Source of the DNA: Tetraselmis striata
Lineage: Eukaryota > Chlorophyta > Chlorodendrophyceae > Chlorodendrales > Chlorodendraceae
Direction of reading: 5' to 3'
Assembly: GCA_006384855.1 (NCBI GenBank)
Contig: VCJN01003285.1
Span: forward strand, 123,903-187,902
Length of the DNA stretch: 64,000 nucleotides
The notes below the pieces were generated by a model that was not told the origin of the DNA, made no database searches, and saw only the letters and a program-made list of their open reading frames with translations. Shown in pieces: positions 1-11,639 of the stretch; the stretch's first letter is position 1, and each line of letters starts with the position of its first letter. Position numbers and translations under genes: made by a program.

Positions 1-109
1 CCTTAATTTCTCCTGTCCTAGAACCACTACTTTATGTGTAGACATCTCGATCCTTACTATATCATAATATGTACCTGCAGTAGCGACTACATCTAGATCG
101 CCCCACAAG

Positions 110-152
110 CCCCCCCCCCCCCCCCCCCCCCGTCCCCCCCCGCGCGCGCGCG
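110..152. repeat. Poly-C tract followed by CG dinucleotide run
   Basis: About 20 consecutive C residues are followed by further C-rich sequence and then an alternating CG run of about 14 bases. This is low-complexity DNA and may be prone to Z-DNA or to copying errors. No coding role is visible. Confidence 0.9.
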
Positions 153-784
153 CATTCGCTATATGTGACTACTATCCTCACCGCGCGACTCACAGAATAA
201 CATAGCGACCATTACGGCAAAATACCGCGACAAAGTAACTGCCGGTATCCGACAAGGATGCGAGGTTGAACCGGTCATTTCACTACGGTTTGAAACGTGC
301 AAGCAATCGTTATTGAAGGGGTTTGAAAACCAAACACGAGACTATTAGGATATGTGCTAATTCGGAGCTTCATTTCCACCGGTCTCGGTTCTTGAATTTT
401 GCCCTAAAGAAGGTGGGAAACACCTCGGGTTAATTTGCTGAATAGGGTGTTTTCTGCTCTAATTCCGAACCGACATGACCGATCATCGACGGAATTGTTT
501 CTCAAAGTGGGCCGCATAGGGCTGTGGGGTCAGCTTCACCCCTACCCTGCTAATGGTTGCTTGCGCGTTTGCATTGTTAATGTGCATAAGGTTTCAGGGT
601 TGGAGGAAGTACCGCATCTATACCCCAAAAACCGGCGGCGAGCAGATTTTTTTATTGTTTTCTGACGATGACAATAAAAAAATTGTTGAAATCGCCGAGT
701 TTTGCCAGTTTGACTGAAATCGGACATGCAACGGCCAAGTTATGGGCGGAAAACTCGAAGTCATTGTTGGACCAGCAACCTCTT

Positions 785-977
785 TGTGGCAATTACGATG
801 GGTGCGATAAATATTGCTAAGGGTTAGTACGAGCATGATTTGTACCAATGCTAGTACGATGCATGTGTACGAGACTAATGCGGGTACACAATATATATAC
901 AATGATATATATATGCTACCCCCCGTGTGGTAAGCGTTATGCTTTTGAGACGAATATATCGCCTCGATTGTTACACT
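785..977 (+). repeat. Dispersed repeat family R1, copy A
   Basis: It begins TGTGGCAATTACG and ends with a block containing GTGTGGTAAGCGTTATGCTTT, then GACGAATAT and TTGTTACAC. The same order of blocks occurs at 1303-1607, 5146-5288 and 16360-16516. The ends are roughly inverted repeats of each other (TGTGRCAA at the start, TTGTCACA or TTGTTACAC at the end). Small size, lack of coding capacity and inverted termini suggest a MITE-like non-autonomous DNA transposon; the class is inferred. Confidence 0.6.
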
Positions 978-1302
978 GGTCTCGGAGCACGAGTTCGCGA
1001 CCCAGCAAGACATAGAAATAGTTTTTACATCAGGGCTTCAGCATATGCGCACTACAAACAGAACTAACAAAAACTATGAAAGGTTGCCAGCAAAAGAGAG
1101 ACATAAGCATGAAACCAAGGTCGAGTAGGAGGCCAGGGAGCCAAGAACCAAGGGAGAGCCAAGGGAACCACGAAGTCGCCAAGCTACCAGGAATCAAAGG
1201 GACCACCGCCCCGGGGTGGGACATCAGCCGCGGCGAGCAGGAGGTTGCCGTTTCGATCCCCATTGAAGTCTCGGGGGAGGGAGGGGGTACGTAGGTCGAC
1301 TA

Positions 1303-1607
1303 CAATTACGAGTGTGATATACCACCCGCATACGTACGGGTTAGTACTATTAAGATGTGTTCGGGTACTTTCTTTGCTACGATATGTACATGAGACTATG
1401 GTCGTATCCCTTGTTTGGTTAAACGCGCCCGTCCGTGAAGCCATGGGGGTTGCTAGAGGGCATCACCCGATCCCAATTGGGTGCTTGGCTGCAGCCCTAG
1501 GTACCTGAGATTCCTGAGACTACGAGTATATGTGCGATACAATGATGCCGTGTGGGAAGCGTTGTGCTTTTGAGACGCATATAATGTCGCCTCGATTTTT
1601 TCATCCC
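1303..1607 (+). repeat. Dispersed repeat family R1, copy B, apparently interrupted
   Basis: The left part (CAATTACGAG, GGGTTAGTACTATTAAG) and the right part (GCCGTGTGGGAAGCGTTGTG, GAGACGCATATAATGTCGCC) match family R1. They are separated by about 100 bp that the other copies lack, so this looks like a copy with an internal insertion or a mosaic. Confidence 0.45.
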
Positions 1608-1649
1608 AGCAGCCTCGTAGCAGTAATCCTTAGCACGTTCAGTACCACA

Positions 1650-1960
1650 GCGCATGGATCTGACAAATCACACAGCTGCTTTTCAGCTACGGTCCGTGAC
1701 ATATTCGTGAAGAATTTGGAAATTGTTTTTTAAGGAATGTTGAAGCAACATGTACATTTGGATTTAATTTCTGAAATTGTCTTTTACACCCGGAGATCGC
1801 CTTTCAATTTCCTTTCTTGTCGAAACCGTGATATCTCTGGGGGTATTTCGCAATGGTCGATGTTGTAACCATAGAAAGCATGCATATCCCCCTTATATTC
1901 TGTGCTATGTGACCGAGAAAGCGACCCGCGGATGCTGAGATGACGAGCGACGCGACCTTA
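1650..1960 (+). repeat. Dispersed repeat family R2, copy A
   Basis: It shares with about 21175-21480 the ordered blocks GGATCTGACAAATCAC, ACATGYRCATTTG, GAAAATTGTCT-like, GCCTTTCA, CTTTTCTTGTCGAA, GGTATTTCGCA-like, GTAACCCTA-like and CATGTCCCCCT-like. Both copies run in the same direction and are clearly diverged. No protein is encoded. Confidence 0.6.
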
Positions 1961-4137
1961 CTTTAGTCACCCAAAAACAAATTAAATAGAACCGCCGCCA
2001 GCAGGTAGCTGAGCGATTAAATTGTAATGAGTGGTGTGATACTGCGGTTAATTGATTGTTAATTTCTGCGCTAAACTACGCTTCGGGCCACCCAAGTAAG
2101 GCGAATCAAATATTTCTAGCTTTGTGAGCGGCGGCAGTGCAGGGTGCTACGTGGTGTTGCTACGCAGACAAGCGCCATGCACCGGGGATGTAGTAGTGCG
2201 CGAGGATGCGCGAGGATACAATACGGATGCGTTGAGAGAGATTGTTGTGCGGGACACAGCGGCCACCAGCTAAAGAAATGACCGACGCGGGCTCTGGTGC
2301 ACTGGTGATGCCGCTGTGTTCACTGTTGAGGGTCTGTTGTCACAGCGCGGTATTGCTAGCTCCCCGCGATGCCCCATATGTCCTTAGCCATGCATGCCGT
2401 ACACTATTGATTGAAGTGTGCCTTGTTCTAAATTGGAACGAGCCTGCGCGTTTGCGAGATTGCACACTTCTGTCACTCAACAAGTATTATACTACATGAC
2501 ACCAGACAAACACAATGCGGCATATGGAACAAACATTCACTACTGACAACCCTCCGCGAGCTGAGCGCACTGTTAAATTGGTGGTGACCCCCTACGCGAT
2601 GCTTTGTGTGTGCTCTGTGTGTGGATGGGCGGATTGCAATCTGTGCTCCCGGTCGCAGCACATACACGCCGTGAGCTACCAGCGCCACATTTTCGCAATG
2701 GAGACAGACAGAGAGGGACAGCAAAGACACCTCCTCGTGCTAGACTTATCAAACCGGGGAGCCATCGCAATGCCTTTGCTAGCACAAGGGTCCTTTAATC
2801 TGTGAATTTGTAGTGCTGGATGTCTGGGTTGCTGTGAAAAGATAACCTAGGTCAAACTTTGCATTTTGTGACAAGGAGCATTTCACAGCTGCCTTCTGAA
2901 AATGACGCTCCGGGAGCGCTTCCGACTCAGCAACGTGCAGTAGTGTCCAGAGTCTCCCAAGTGTCATAATATGCCTACTACACGAAAATAAGTCGTCACA
3001 TACAAGAAACTATTTATTCAGCAATTACACCATATGACATCGACTTAAACACTGAAATCATGCACCGACGTCGGAGGAGGCGCGCGCATGGCAGATAGTA
3101 TTCAACCATTTCCATCAAAGACTAGTGTCAAACCATTTCCATCAAGTCGGGCTGTATATAAAAAGCTACAGCACGTTGTCGACCGATCGCCGAAGCCAAC
3201 GTTTGGGTCGGAAGCGACACCTTGTATCAACAAATATGCGATAGTGCTCAGTAACAACAAAACCATACATCGATAAGGAGACCATGGATCGGATTGTGGG
3301 CTGATAGAGCAGGTCCAACATTATTCACTCTGATCCATTGGACATTCATCCATTTAACCAATTCGATCAGAAGAGAGCGTGCGGCGGGATAAAAGCGGCC
3401 GAAAGTGGCGAGACGAGCAGCATGAGAGGAACATCAGGCATAGCAGTATCGCACGCCAGCGGAAGATGATACTGTCAGGCAGTGGTCATCATAACAACTC
3501 GATTTTAAAGGAGCAAAGAGTAGGCGACGAAAGAATGTTAGCTGCCGAGATGAAAGGCGGGGGGGGGGGGGGGTGGGGGGGAGGGGGCAGGCTTGGCAGT
3601 TACCTGGAATTCGCGCGCCAGTAAAACATGCTAGACTAGGGTCCGGCACCTCAACGCAAGTGCATTAGTATGCATTAGTCGCTAGTACGCGCTTGCCTGC
3701 GCATCGGCAAAACACCCGGCACCAGACCGGGACTATGCTCATTCGCACAGAGGGTTGTTGCGCGTTTGTTGGCTGTTTGTTTGTGCTACGTTCGTCCGGC
3801 GTCGCCAGTACGGGACACTATATTACAGCGATACTTTAACATTTTCAATCAAGTGAAATTTACAATCAGCGGCTGTTTGTCTCCCAGCACGACATGAATT
3901 CTGGAAGCGGACATACCAATAATATTTCATCACATAGCTTCTTGACTAAAAAATTGTATGCCGTATTAAATGAAAAATATATCAGGTAACAATCAGATGT
4001 GGTATCCTCGTCACAGATATGTTATAGATAGAATTATGTCTACGACGCGCATTTATACTTACATTTCGATACCGCTACCGGTATTATCATCAGCGGCGGA
4101 CGCACGCTACTCACAATAATGGGCTACTTGTATCATA

Positions 4138-4138
4138 C

Positions 4139-4168
<30 letters not shown>
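4138..4168. repeat. TG dinucleotide microsatellite
   Basis: About 14 TG units occur in the 3' flank of the KASII gene. Confidence 0.95.
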
Positions 4169-4169
<1 letters not shown>

Positions 4170-4317
4170 CTCCTGAGGTGTTTTTTTAGCAGATCTATCA
4201 CTCACACTGGGTGATGCGACCAGATATTCACCTGGTTTATGGAGCCTCGGTGCAGTACACAACAAAAGCACTGTGCCTTTGAATGAATCCTGGCATAGGA
4301 GATTGCCGACTAATTAA

Positions 4318-4322
4318 TTACA
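4318..4322 (-). promoter_or_regulatory. Putative TGTAA polyadenylation signal of the KASII gene
   Basis: On the minus strand TGTAA lies 76 bp past the KASII stop codon. TGTAA is the standard polyadenylation signal of chlorophyte green algae; assigning it to this gene is by position only. Confidence 0.5.
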
Positions 4323-4397
4323 GTCCCTACAGCAGACCACGCCCTCATGACATCACACCCGCGCTGTCCGTGAGCCTCCGCCAGCGCTTGGCGCACA

Positions 4398-7240
4398 TCA
4401 GGGCTGGTACTTGCCGAAGATAATGCTTGAGTTGTGGCCGCCGAAGCCAAACGAGTTGGAGAGCGCATAGGTGACCTCCTTTTCCTGGGCCTGGCCACCT
4501 ACAAGGATGTTGAGATCCACCGCTTCCTCGGGATTGTCGAGGTTGAGGTTGGGGTGTAGCTTTCCGGTCTGGATGGCCTTCACGGCCGCCACCGCCTCCA
4601 CGGCGCCGGCGGCGCCCAGCAGGTGGCCGATCATAGACTTGGTGGAGTTGATGCGCAGGCTATCGTGCGGCAGCGCCCCCGTGATGGCGCGATACTCCGC
4701 CAGGTCGCCCGCCTGAGTGGAGGTGCCGTGTGCGTTGACATAGTCGATCTCCTCCGGCTGCAGCCCCGCATTGGCCAGCGCCAGCCCTATGCAGCGCCTG
4801 ACGCCCTTGCCCTCCGGGTGCGGGTCCGTCATATTGTACGCGTCGCAGGTCATGGCGCCCCCCATGTACTCAGCGTAGATGGGCGCCCCGCGGGCCAGCG
4901 CGTGCTCCAGGCTCTCCAGCACCAGCACGCCTAGCCAGCGGGGGCAAGGCACGAGTTCAGCGGGCGGCGTCGTGTGGGTGCAACACCACTGCACAATGCC
5001 CCGCCAGCGACATGTTATCGGCACACCTCCAACAGACAACAGCAGTCCAACCAGCATAAATAGTCGCCAGCGACTCAATGCGAAAGCAAACGGTACGTTG
5101 CAGGACATACAATTGACCGCATGGAAAGGGCAAACCGTGCGCGAGTGTGACAATTATACAAGTACGATATCCTGCGGGCAAGTACGAATACAGTGTGTAC
5201 GAGTAATAGTACAATGTGTACCTGAGACCACGACAGTGTGTACGATGTAATGCTGCCGTGTGGTAAGTGTTGTGGCAACCTTGTCACAATATTGTATTCT
5301 GAAAAGCACTGAAGCCTACTGTCTTTGCACCACCACGGCGTACCACCTTGTGTTTGTGACTCCAAATGTACAGTCTCACAGTCTCACGAGCAGAATAATC
5401 CTCCAACACAGTCCAATCACTGTCATGTCTGTCCGCGCTGACTAGGCACGCGTGCCGAGGCGCAGGATTCCTTGTTACGGCACCGGGGATAAGCAGCGGG
5501 GAGGCCGGGGGCCGCACCCGCGCCCTCCCCCATGACAAAGCCGTCACGCCCCTGGTCCCAGGGGCGCGAGGCCTTCTCCGGCTCGTCGTTGCGCTTCGAC
5601 AGCGCCTTGCAGGCAATGAAGCCGCCAATGCCAGACGGAATCACGGCAGCATCCGAGCCGCCCGCCAGCATAAGGTCGGCGTCCCCGCGGCGGATGTGCT
5701 CCACGGCTCTGTTGCGGCGGTCGCAATGTGCGTCAAGATCGGGGGACTGTACGGACTGGGGGTGGACTCAGCACCATTGCTATGCTGACTAAAAAGGACG
5801 GCCGCAAAAGAGGCGTCAGGGTGGTGGTGGTGGGGGGGGGGGGGGGGGGGGCGTACTGGTGTATGCAGTAGTTCCCAGTGGCACAGGCGGTGGCGGCAGA
5901 GTAGTTGGGACCCATAAAGCCCACATCCATAGCCAGGAGGGCAGGGCCCATGTTGGTGATTGCAAACGGGATGCAGAAGGGGTTCATCTTCTTGTGGCCT
6001 GCCGTGGCCCAGGCAGAAACAGCACACTCGGGGCTCAGGTCACTGAAACCGCACACCCCCTTCCCCGCCGCAGCTGCCCCCGCCCTGCTCCTGCCCAATG
6101 CACGGCCAGTGCCGCCGGCTCACCCTTCTCCAGGAGCGCTGCTGTGGCGTTCGTGAAGACATCCATCCCGCCCATGGCAGAGCCGATGAGAATACCTGCC
6201 AGCCGCAGACAGAGTCAAGCTCACTGTGCGCTCTGTTTCAGCTCTGGGAGGAGAGAGGGGGGGGGGGGGGGGGGGCATCAAGGCTGGCCAGCGCATACCG
6301 CATCGCTCCTTGTCCAGCTTCTCCAGCTCGGGGCCGTCCCACTGCAGCCCAGCGTCGTTCAGGGCGCTCTTGCCCGCCACGATTGTGCACTTCAGGCAGT
6401 CGTCGATACGGCGCGACTGCTTCTTATCGATGAAACCTTCGGTTTCAATGGTCTGCACGGCGACACGGCGCGTTGAGGAACCTCAGAGCGCCTCGGCGCA
6501 AATGTGCCGTGCTACTTGCATCCCCCAATCAACGCAGGTGGGCACTGGCTACTTGCGCCGGGGTCGCTGTTTGGTGCAGGCGCGCAGGTGGAACCGCACC
6601 TTGATCTCGCCGGCAATGGTCGTAGGATAGCCCTCCGTGTCAAAGTGCTGCGCACACAGAGCACAAGCATCAGCGCCATGCCGGAACACCTGCCTAAATG
6701 GGACTCCCATTCAACTGCAGCCGGAGGGCAAGAAGGCCGCTGCCTGCCGCACATACCTCGATCTGAGAAATGCCGCTCTTTCCGGCCAGAAGGTTGTTGT
6801 AAAACTCCTCGTGCTGCGTGGACAATGGCGTCGACACTCAGCGTCTAGCTATGGAGAAAGAGGGTGAAATGGGGAGGAGGGGGGGGGGGGGGGGGGCTGC
6901 GTAAACTGCACTCACCGTCTGACCCACGCTGCTGACAACGCCGAGGCCAGTGATCACCACTCGCTTCTCGTGCGCCGCCATGGCCCGGACCACCAGGCTA
7001 CGCGGTCTCCGGCTGCTGTGCGCAACATGCTGGCGGAGGGGCTGAACGGAGCTGGGCCGCTGAAGAGAGCCTGGGGGGGGGGGGGGGGGGAGAGACAGTG
7101 GCGGCATCAGCCAGTCTTGCGCAGAGAGATCGCAGAGGATGGGGATGGGCTATGTATACTGGCTCGGCATGAGTATCTGGAATAAAGAGCTCACCATATT
7201 CCACTGGGCTCAGGGCGGCGCCTCGCATGCTGGCGTTCAT
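4398..7240 (-). CDS. 3-oxoacyl-[acyl-carrier-protein] synthase II (KASII/FabF), plastid
   Basis: This is the condensing enzyme that elongates acyl-ACP with malonyl-ACP in plastid fatty acid synthesis. I model nine exons on the minus strand: 7240-7195, 7070-6916, 6813-6757, 6647-6600, 6452-6299, 6195-6124, 5998-5857, 5708-5518 and 4930-4398. They total 1398 nt (465 aa) and phase is kept at every junction. The protein starts [12 protein letters not shown] with an Arg/Ser-rich plastid transit-like segment, then [41 protein letters not shown], the nucleophile region [25 protein letters not shown] and GFVMGEGAG. The catalytic histidines lie in NAHGTST and [13 protein letters not shown], and the C-terminus is [18 protein letters not shown]. 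The 5'-most exon is the least certain part, because only transit sequence supports it. The last intron (4931-5517) carries a copy of repeat R1, and most introns hold poly-C on the sense strand. It is transcribed divergently from KASIII. Confidence 0.95.
5146..5288 (+). repeat. Dispersed repeat family R1, copy C, inside a KASII intron
   Basis: This 143-bp copy starts TGTGACAATTATACA and ends ACCTTGTCACA, giving a perfect 8-bp terminal inverted repeat TGTGACAA/TTGTCACA. Internally it shares CAATGTGTACCTGAGAC and GATGTAATGCTGCCGTGTGG with the copy in the Fmt gene. It lies wholly within the last KASII intron, so it is removed by splicing. Confidence 0.7.
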
Positions 7241-9114
7241 GTTGGGAGCTGCTGGCCCCAGGTCACCTGCGTGTAGCAGGGCACATGGAGTCAGGAGCGG
7301 GGGGTGGATGCCGCTGACTGGACAGTGTGGGCCACCTCTATCGTGATAGTGGGAGCACCAGACTCGTCGCCAGCTGCACATTCAGATGGGAATGCTCCTA
7401 ATGTTTCAGATACGAGAGGAGGGGAAGTGAGTGGTGCCATCAGCCAGAAGTCATGAGACCAGCTTGGCTGGAGCAGGTGCGGCCTTGTGGCCGTGTGTAC
7501 GAGCTCTATCTACTTGTAGACGACGTTGTGGCATTTCCTGATTAATTGGCGCGGCAATCAGGGAGGCTGGGTAGCAGCATCCCAAAGCCCCCGCAGCGTC
7601 GGAGAGAGGTGAATTCAAGTCGCTCGGAGAGGTGTGACGTCGCTCCAACCCGTATTAACGGAGCTGTGCCAGCTGCGCGGACGTATCGCAACCGGTCGAT
7701 CGGTCCCGCTTTTAGCGACGATCATGCCCTCGCGGGAGTATCCCTATCCCTGAAATGCCCGTCTGCAACCATGCCGCGCGCCTTGACCTGCTGCTTTAAA
7801 GGCTAATCGCGCTGGCTGACGCGGTGTCGCGGATTGTGGGTGACCCCGGCCGAATCACTTCAGAGGCAGGCAGCGCCGGGGGGATGGCGGCATACTTCTA
7901 GGTGGTGCTGTACAGACTGACCCACCGACCTGTTGCTTTTTCGGACTCAGCCAGGGAGCGACGGGTATAGCAGATGGAGGAAAGGCAATTCACGGCGCGG
8001 TTATGGGGATCATGGCGCGCACGGATGATGGAAGCCTCAAGCGCGCCGCCAATACACTACAACTGTGGGCTGCCCGCCCACCGCCCGATGCCCCTTCATC
8101 TTCGGCGTATACGAATGCCACTCCAGCTTGGCAGCTTCGCCGCCACGCGTTATCACATGTCTCCGTGCGTGGTCCTCCGGGTTCTTGACCTGGCGTCCAG
8201 TCTGGCAAATTGGCTGGCACCGCTGTACCCCGCCATCCGACAAATTTAAATCAATAAATTGAAAACCAAGTTGTCGTTAAAACTCATCCGTGTTATTATT
8301 TACTCGTAGTTAATAGCTGGCGGATATGCTCACATAAGGATTATCAGCTGTGGAGATCGGCACGACTACGACCAGTACTCGTACGTCTAGCGCTCAATGT
8401 TTTTTGCGGCCAGGACTTCCACCATTACGGTTAGCACTTTTTAAAAATCGGTATTATCCCTGTACGAGTAGTATCTACAAACTATCACAGGCGGCGGGTA
8501 GTGGTCGCTAATAGCTCTACTGTACTACGTACCGTGGTCGCTACGAAACGCAATGAAGTCGATCAGCAGAGGATCTGCTTCCCGCGTGCTATGAATACGG
8601 GTACCTACCTCTGTATAGCTGCAAGTTGTCACCCAGCGATCTGCTAATACTGTCATCGTATAACTACTAGTACCGGTTGTTGCTGATGTCGACGGATGAG
8701 AGCCGCCGCGCGTATTATCTCGTAATACGAGAGCGCTTCTGGTACGAGTACAAACCCGCAGAAGTGGCGACACCCTGGCCTGGCGCATGCTGTCCCGCGC
8801 CATCAATATCGCCGGCAATCTGCGCGCTTGCTCAATCCGCTCTGCCCTTGATGCGTCGACAGGCAGCATTGAGCCCGGCTGCCGTGGCTCGTTCCACGCT
8901 ATCAGTTCCAGCAATACCCGGCTTGGAGGTCGCTGCTGAGCGCTGACCTGTAGGCGCAGGTAGAGGGCTTGCGCAGCGCCGGTTATCTCAGAGGAGGGTA
9001 TCCTTTGCCGCCCGAGCGCGCTCTATCATAAAAAAAAGTGACCGCCGCCACAGATAAGACCGAGGCTGCGGTCCTCGCCCGGCAAGCTCTCTATTCGCAT
9101 AAAATTAGGGCGGT
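7241..9114. promoter_or_regulatory. Shared upstream region between divergent KASII and KASIII genes
   Basis: These 1.87 kb separate the inferred start codons of the two condensing-enzyme genes, which point away from each other. I see no convincing gene here; short open frames near 7450-8260 and 8525-8914 have no recognisable content. Two promoters, or one bidirectional promoter, must lie here, but I cannot point to specific elements. Confidence 0.5.
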
Positions 9115-10375
9115 ATGATGCGACCTGCAATCTCCGTGGCGGGCCGTGGTGGAGCGCTGCTGCCCGGTGGGCGGCGTGCGCCGACGGCGTCGCGGCACGA
9201 GCGCCGGCGTGGGAGCGTAGCGGCCGGCGCGGGCGTGCGCTTCACGGGCGTCGGCCGCGCGGTGCCCGACACGGTCATCAGCAACGACGACCTCGCGCAG
9301 CTGATCGACACTAACGACGAGTGGATCAGCACCCGAACTGGAATCCGTGCACGGCGCGTGCTCGGCCAGGGTGAGAAGCTGGCGGACCTGGCCTCGGAGG
9401 CCAGCCGCGCGGCGCTGGAGATGGCAGGCGTGGAGGCGGAGGAGCTGGACCTGATCCTGTTCGCCACCTCCAGTGCGGACGACATGTTCGGCAGCGCGAG
9501 CCAGGTGCGCGGCGCCACTTGCCGTCACCTCTCCTCCGGCGCGGCGCGCGTTGATAAGGGAGGCTGCGTCGTGTCCACTGCCCTCAGGTCACTCTCTATC
9601 TGCGAAGCTGCCCTGCCGCACACGCCTCCCTCTGCGTGCTCTTCACGCTGTGCCTCGGTCATTTTGCGCATTCAGCAGTAGCATGAGAGGGAGACCGGGG
9701 GGGGGGGGGGGGGGGGGGGTAAAGCTAAAGCCTTAGGGGAACTAAATCTTAAAGTTGTCTCTTTCCAAGTCGCGCTAGCAAACAGCATGGTAGAGGACCT
9801 CCCACCTCAGAGCATGGTGTTCATCACGAAATGGGAATTGACGCAGACTTGCTGCATGCATCAGTTGCTGCATGTCCCGCTGCCCTCCCTGAGCCGGCCC
9901 CTTGTTCATCTCTCAGGTGCAAGCCCAGCTGGGCAACAACTCGTGCATTGCCTTCGACATCACCGCCGCGTGCTCTGGGTTTGTGGTCGCCGCAATCACC
10001 GCCAGCCAGTTCATCAAGACCGGCGCCGCGAAGAACGTGCTCATCATCGGCGCCGACGCCCTCTCCCGCTACGTGGACTGGAGGGATAGGGGTGCGCCCT
10101 GCTGATGCCCCCACGCTAATCGCCCCCCCCCCCCCCCCCCCCCCTCCCTTTCTGCCAATCACCGCCTGCCCCCCTCAGGCTTATGGCTGCGTCCGTACTG
10201 CAGGCACATGCATCTTGTTTGGGGACGGCACCGGCGCGATGGTGATGCAGGCCGCGCCGGACGGCCAGGAGTGCGCGATGCTGGGCAGCGACATGCACAC
10301 CGACGGCAAAGGCTACTGGTGAGAGCTCCCATTCCAGTCCCTGCCCCCCCCCCCCCCCCCCCCACCCACCCAAAA

Positions 10376-10407
<32 letters not shown>

Positions 10408-11466
10408 ATAAATATCCATTCACTCCGTGCAGTAGGCGCATCTTCAAAGCCATCGCTTACACCCTGTCCTCCCATCCAGCTCTCTCTACGGCAACATGGC
10501 GCAGGACGGGCTGAAGATCCACTCCGAGGACCCCTCCGCATTGGGCGCTTTCAACAACATTTCCATGAAGGGGCAGGACGTGTTCAAGTTCGCGGCGCGC
10601 ACGGTGCCCAAGGTGCTCTGACGTCCCGCAGTGCCTTGCGGCATCCCACACCCTCAGCCCCCTGCCCCTGCTTCACTAGCCCCGCCCCACTCCCCGCCCC
10701 AGCGGCAGAGAGCAGCAGCTCCCCGCTGACCACCTAACCCCCCTTCCCCGGGGCCACGCCACCCCCACGCGCAGACGGTGCTGGCGTCCTGCGAGCAGGC
10801 AGGCGTCGAAATGAAGGACCTCGACTGGCTGGTGTGCCATCAGGTGCATGACCCTGCCGCCTGGGAGACGTGCCTAAGGGGTGGAGAGGGGAAAGGAGGT
10901 TGCCGTCCAGGGCGCCGGGCGCTGTGCCCATGGCGAGCTGGCTGGGTCATCTTTGCGGAACACCAGACCGGGACGCGGAGAGGGACGTTTCCCACCAGGC
11001 TGTCCTGTAGCGTCCTCACCCCCCTCCTTCACCCCAACCCATCCCGTATTCCCTGTGTGCGCAGGCCAACCAGCGGATACTGGACTCTGCGGCCGACCGC
11101 CTGGGAATCAACCACGACCGTGTGGTTTCCAACCTCGCTAGCTACGGCAACACCTCCGCTGCCTCCATCCCCATCGCGTTTGCCGAGGCGGTGGCGGAGG
11201 GCAAGATCCAGCCTGGCCAGACGGTCCGCCCCCTCCCCCCCCCCCCCCCCCCCCTCCCCCCCCCCACCCCCCGCCCTAGCTATGAATCCTAACACCTTTC
11301 CGACTCCTCTGCCTGCTCCACACCATCGAGCCGCCCAGGATTGATCTGATGCCTGGGTACCCCACCCCACTCACCCGGGATCCCTGCACTGCCGGTTGTG
11401 CAGGTTGCCATTGCCGGCTTTGGCGCCGGCTTGACGTACGCCTCCGCCATCATCAAGTGGGGCTGA
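9115..11466 (+). CDS. 3-oxoacyl-[acyl-carrier-protein] synthase III (KASIII/FabH), plastid
   Basis: KASIII starts fatty acid synthesis by condensing acetyl-CoA with malonyl-ACP. I model seven exons: 9115-9504, 9917-10091, 10204-10318, 10480-10612, 10775-10843, 11065-11223 and 11404-11466, 1104 nt in all (367 aa), with phase kept throughout. An Arg-rich plastid presequence is followed by [20 protein letters not shown] and [13 protein letters not shown]. The active-site Cys is in [12 protein letters not shown], and [15 protein letters not shown] leads into [11 protein letters not shown]. The catalytic His is in [10 protein letters not shown], the catalytic Asn in [12 protein letters not shown], and the C-terminus is [16 protein letters not shown]. 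The start ATG at 9115 is the first in frame and gives a normal family length after the transit peptide. Introns hold poly-C (10123 on, 10345 on, 11230 on), poly-G (about 9698-9719) and a TA repeat (10376-10400). Confidence 0.96.
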
Positions 11467-11628
11467 AGCCGCTCTTTCGCTGGGCGGAAAGGCGGGGCTG
11501 CGGGGGTTGTCGGCGGTGGTGGCCGTGTGGACCTGAGTGGGCTGGCCGCCTCAGGGAGGAAGGGGGCGCTGTAGACAGGCCAGGGCGGCACGGACGGCTC
11601 TGGTGCCCGCCCGGAGTTTTGATTTCAG

Positions 11629-11633
11629 TGTAA
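11629..11633 (+). promoter_or_regulatory. Putative TGTAA polyadenylation signal of the KASIII gene
   Basis: TGTAA lies 163 bp past the KASIII stop. It fits the chlorophyte polyadenylation signal by sequence and position only. Confidence 0.45.
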
Positions 11634-11639
11634 CAAAAA

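Larger units (their letters stand above)
1..4310. other. Intergenic region with dispersed repeats and no recognisable gene
   Basis: I see no supported protein-coding gene here. Open frames are short, have no family resemblance and no splice pattern. The region holds a poly-C tract followed by a CG dinucleotide run near 110-152, two copies of a short dispersed repeat (785-977 and 1303-1607), one copy of a second repeat family (about 1650-1960), a poly-G tract at 3560-3590 and a TG microsatellite at 4138-4168. The right end contains the 3' flank of the leftward KASII gene. Confidence 0.6.

Noticed and set aside
4957-5365. Minus-strand frames continuing upstream of the last KASII exon
   Set aside because: They run through the intron that contains repeat R1; the acceptor at 4930 and phase with the exon ending at 5518 show it is intronic.
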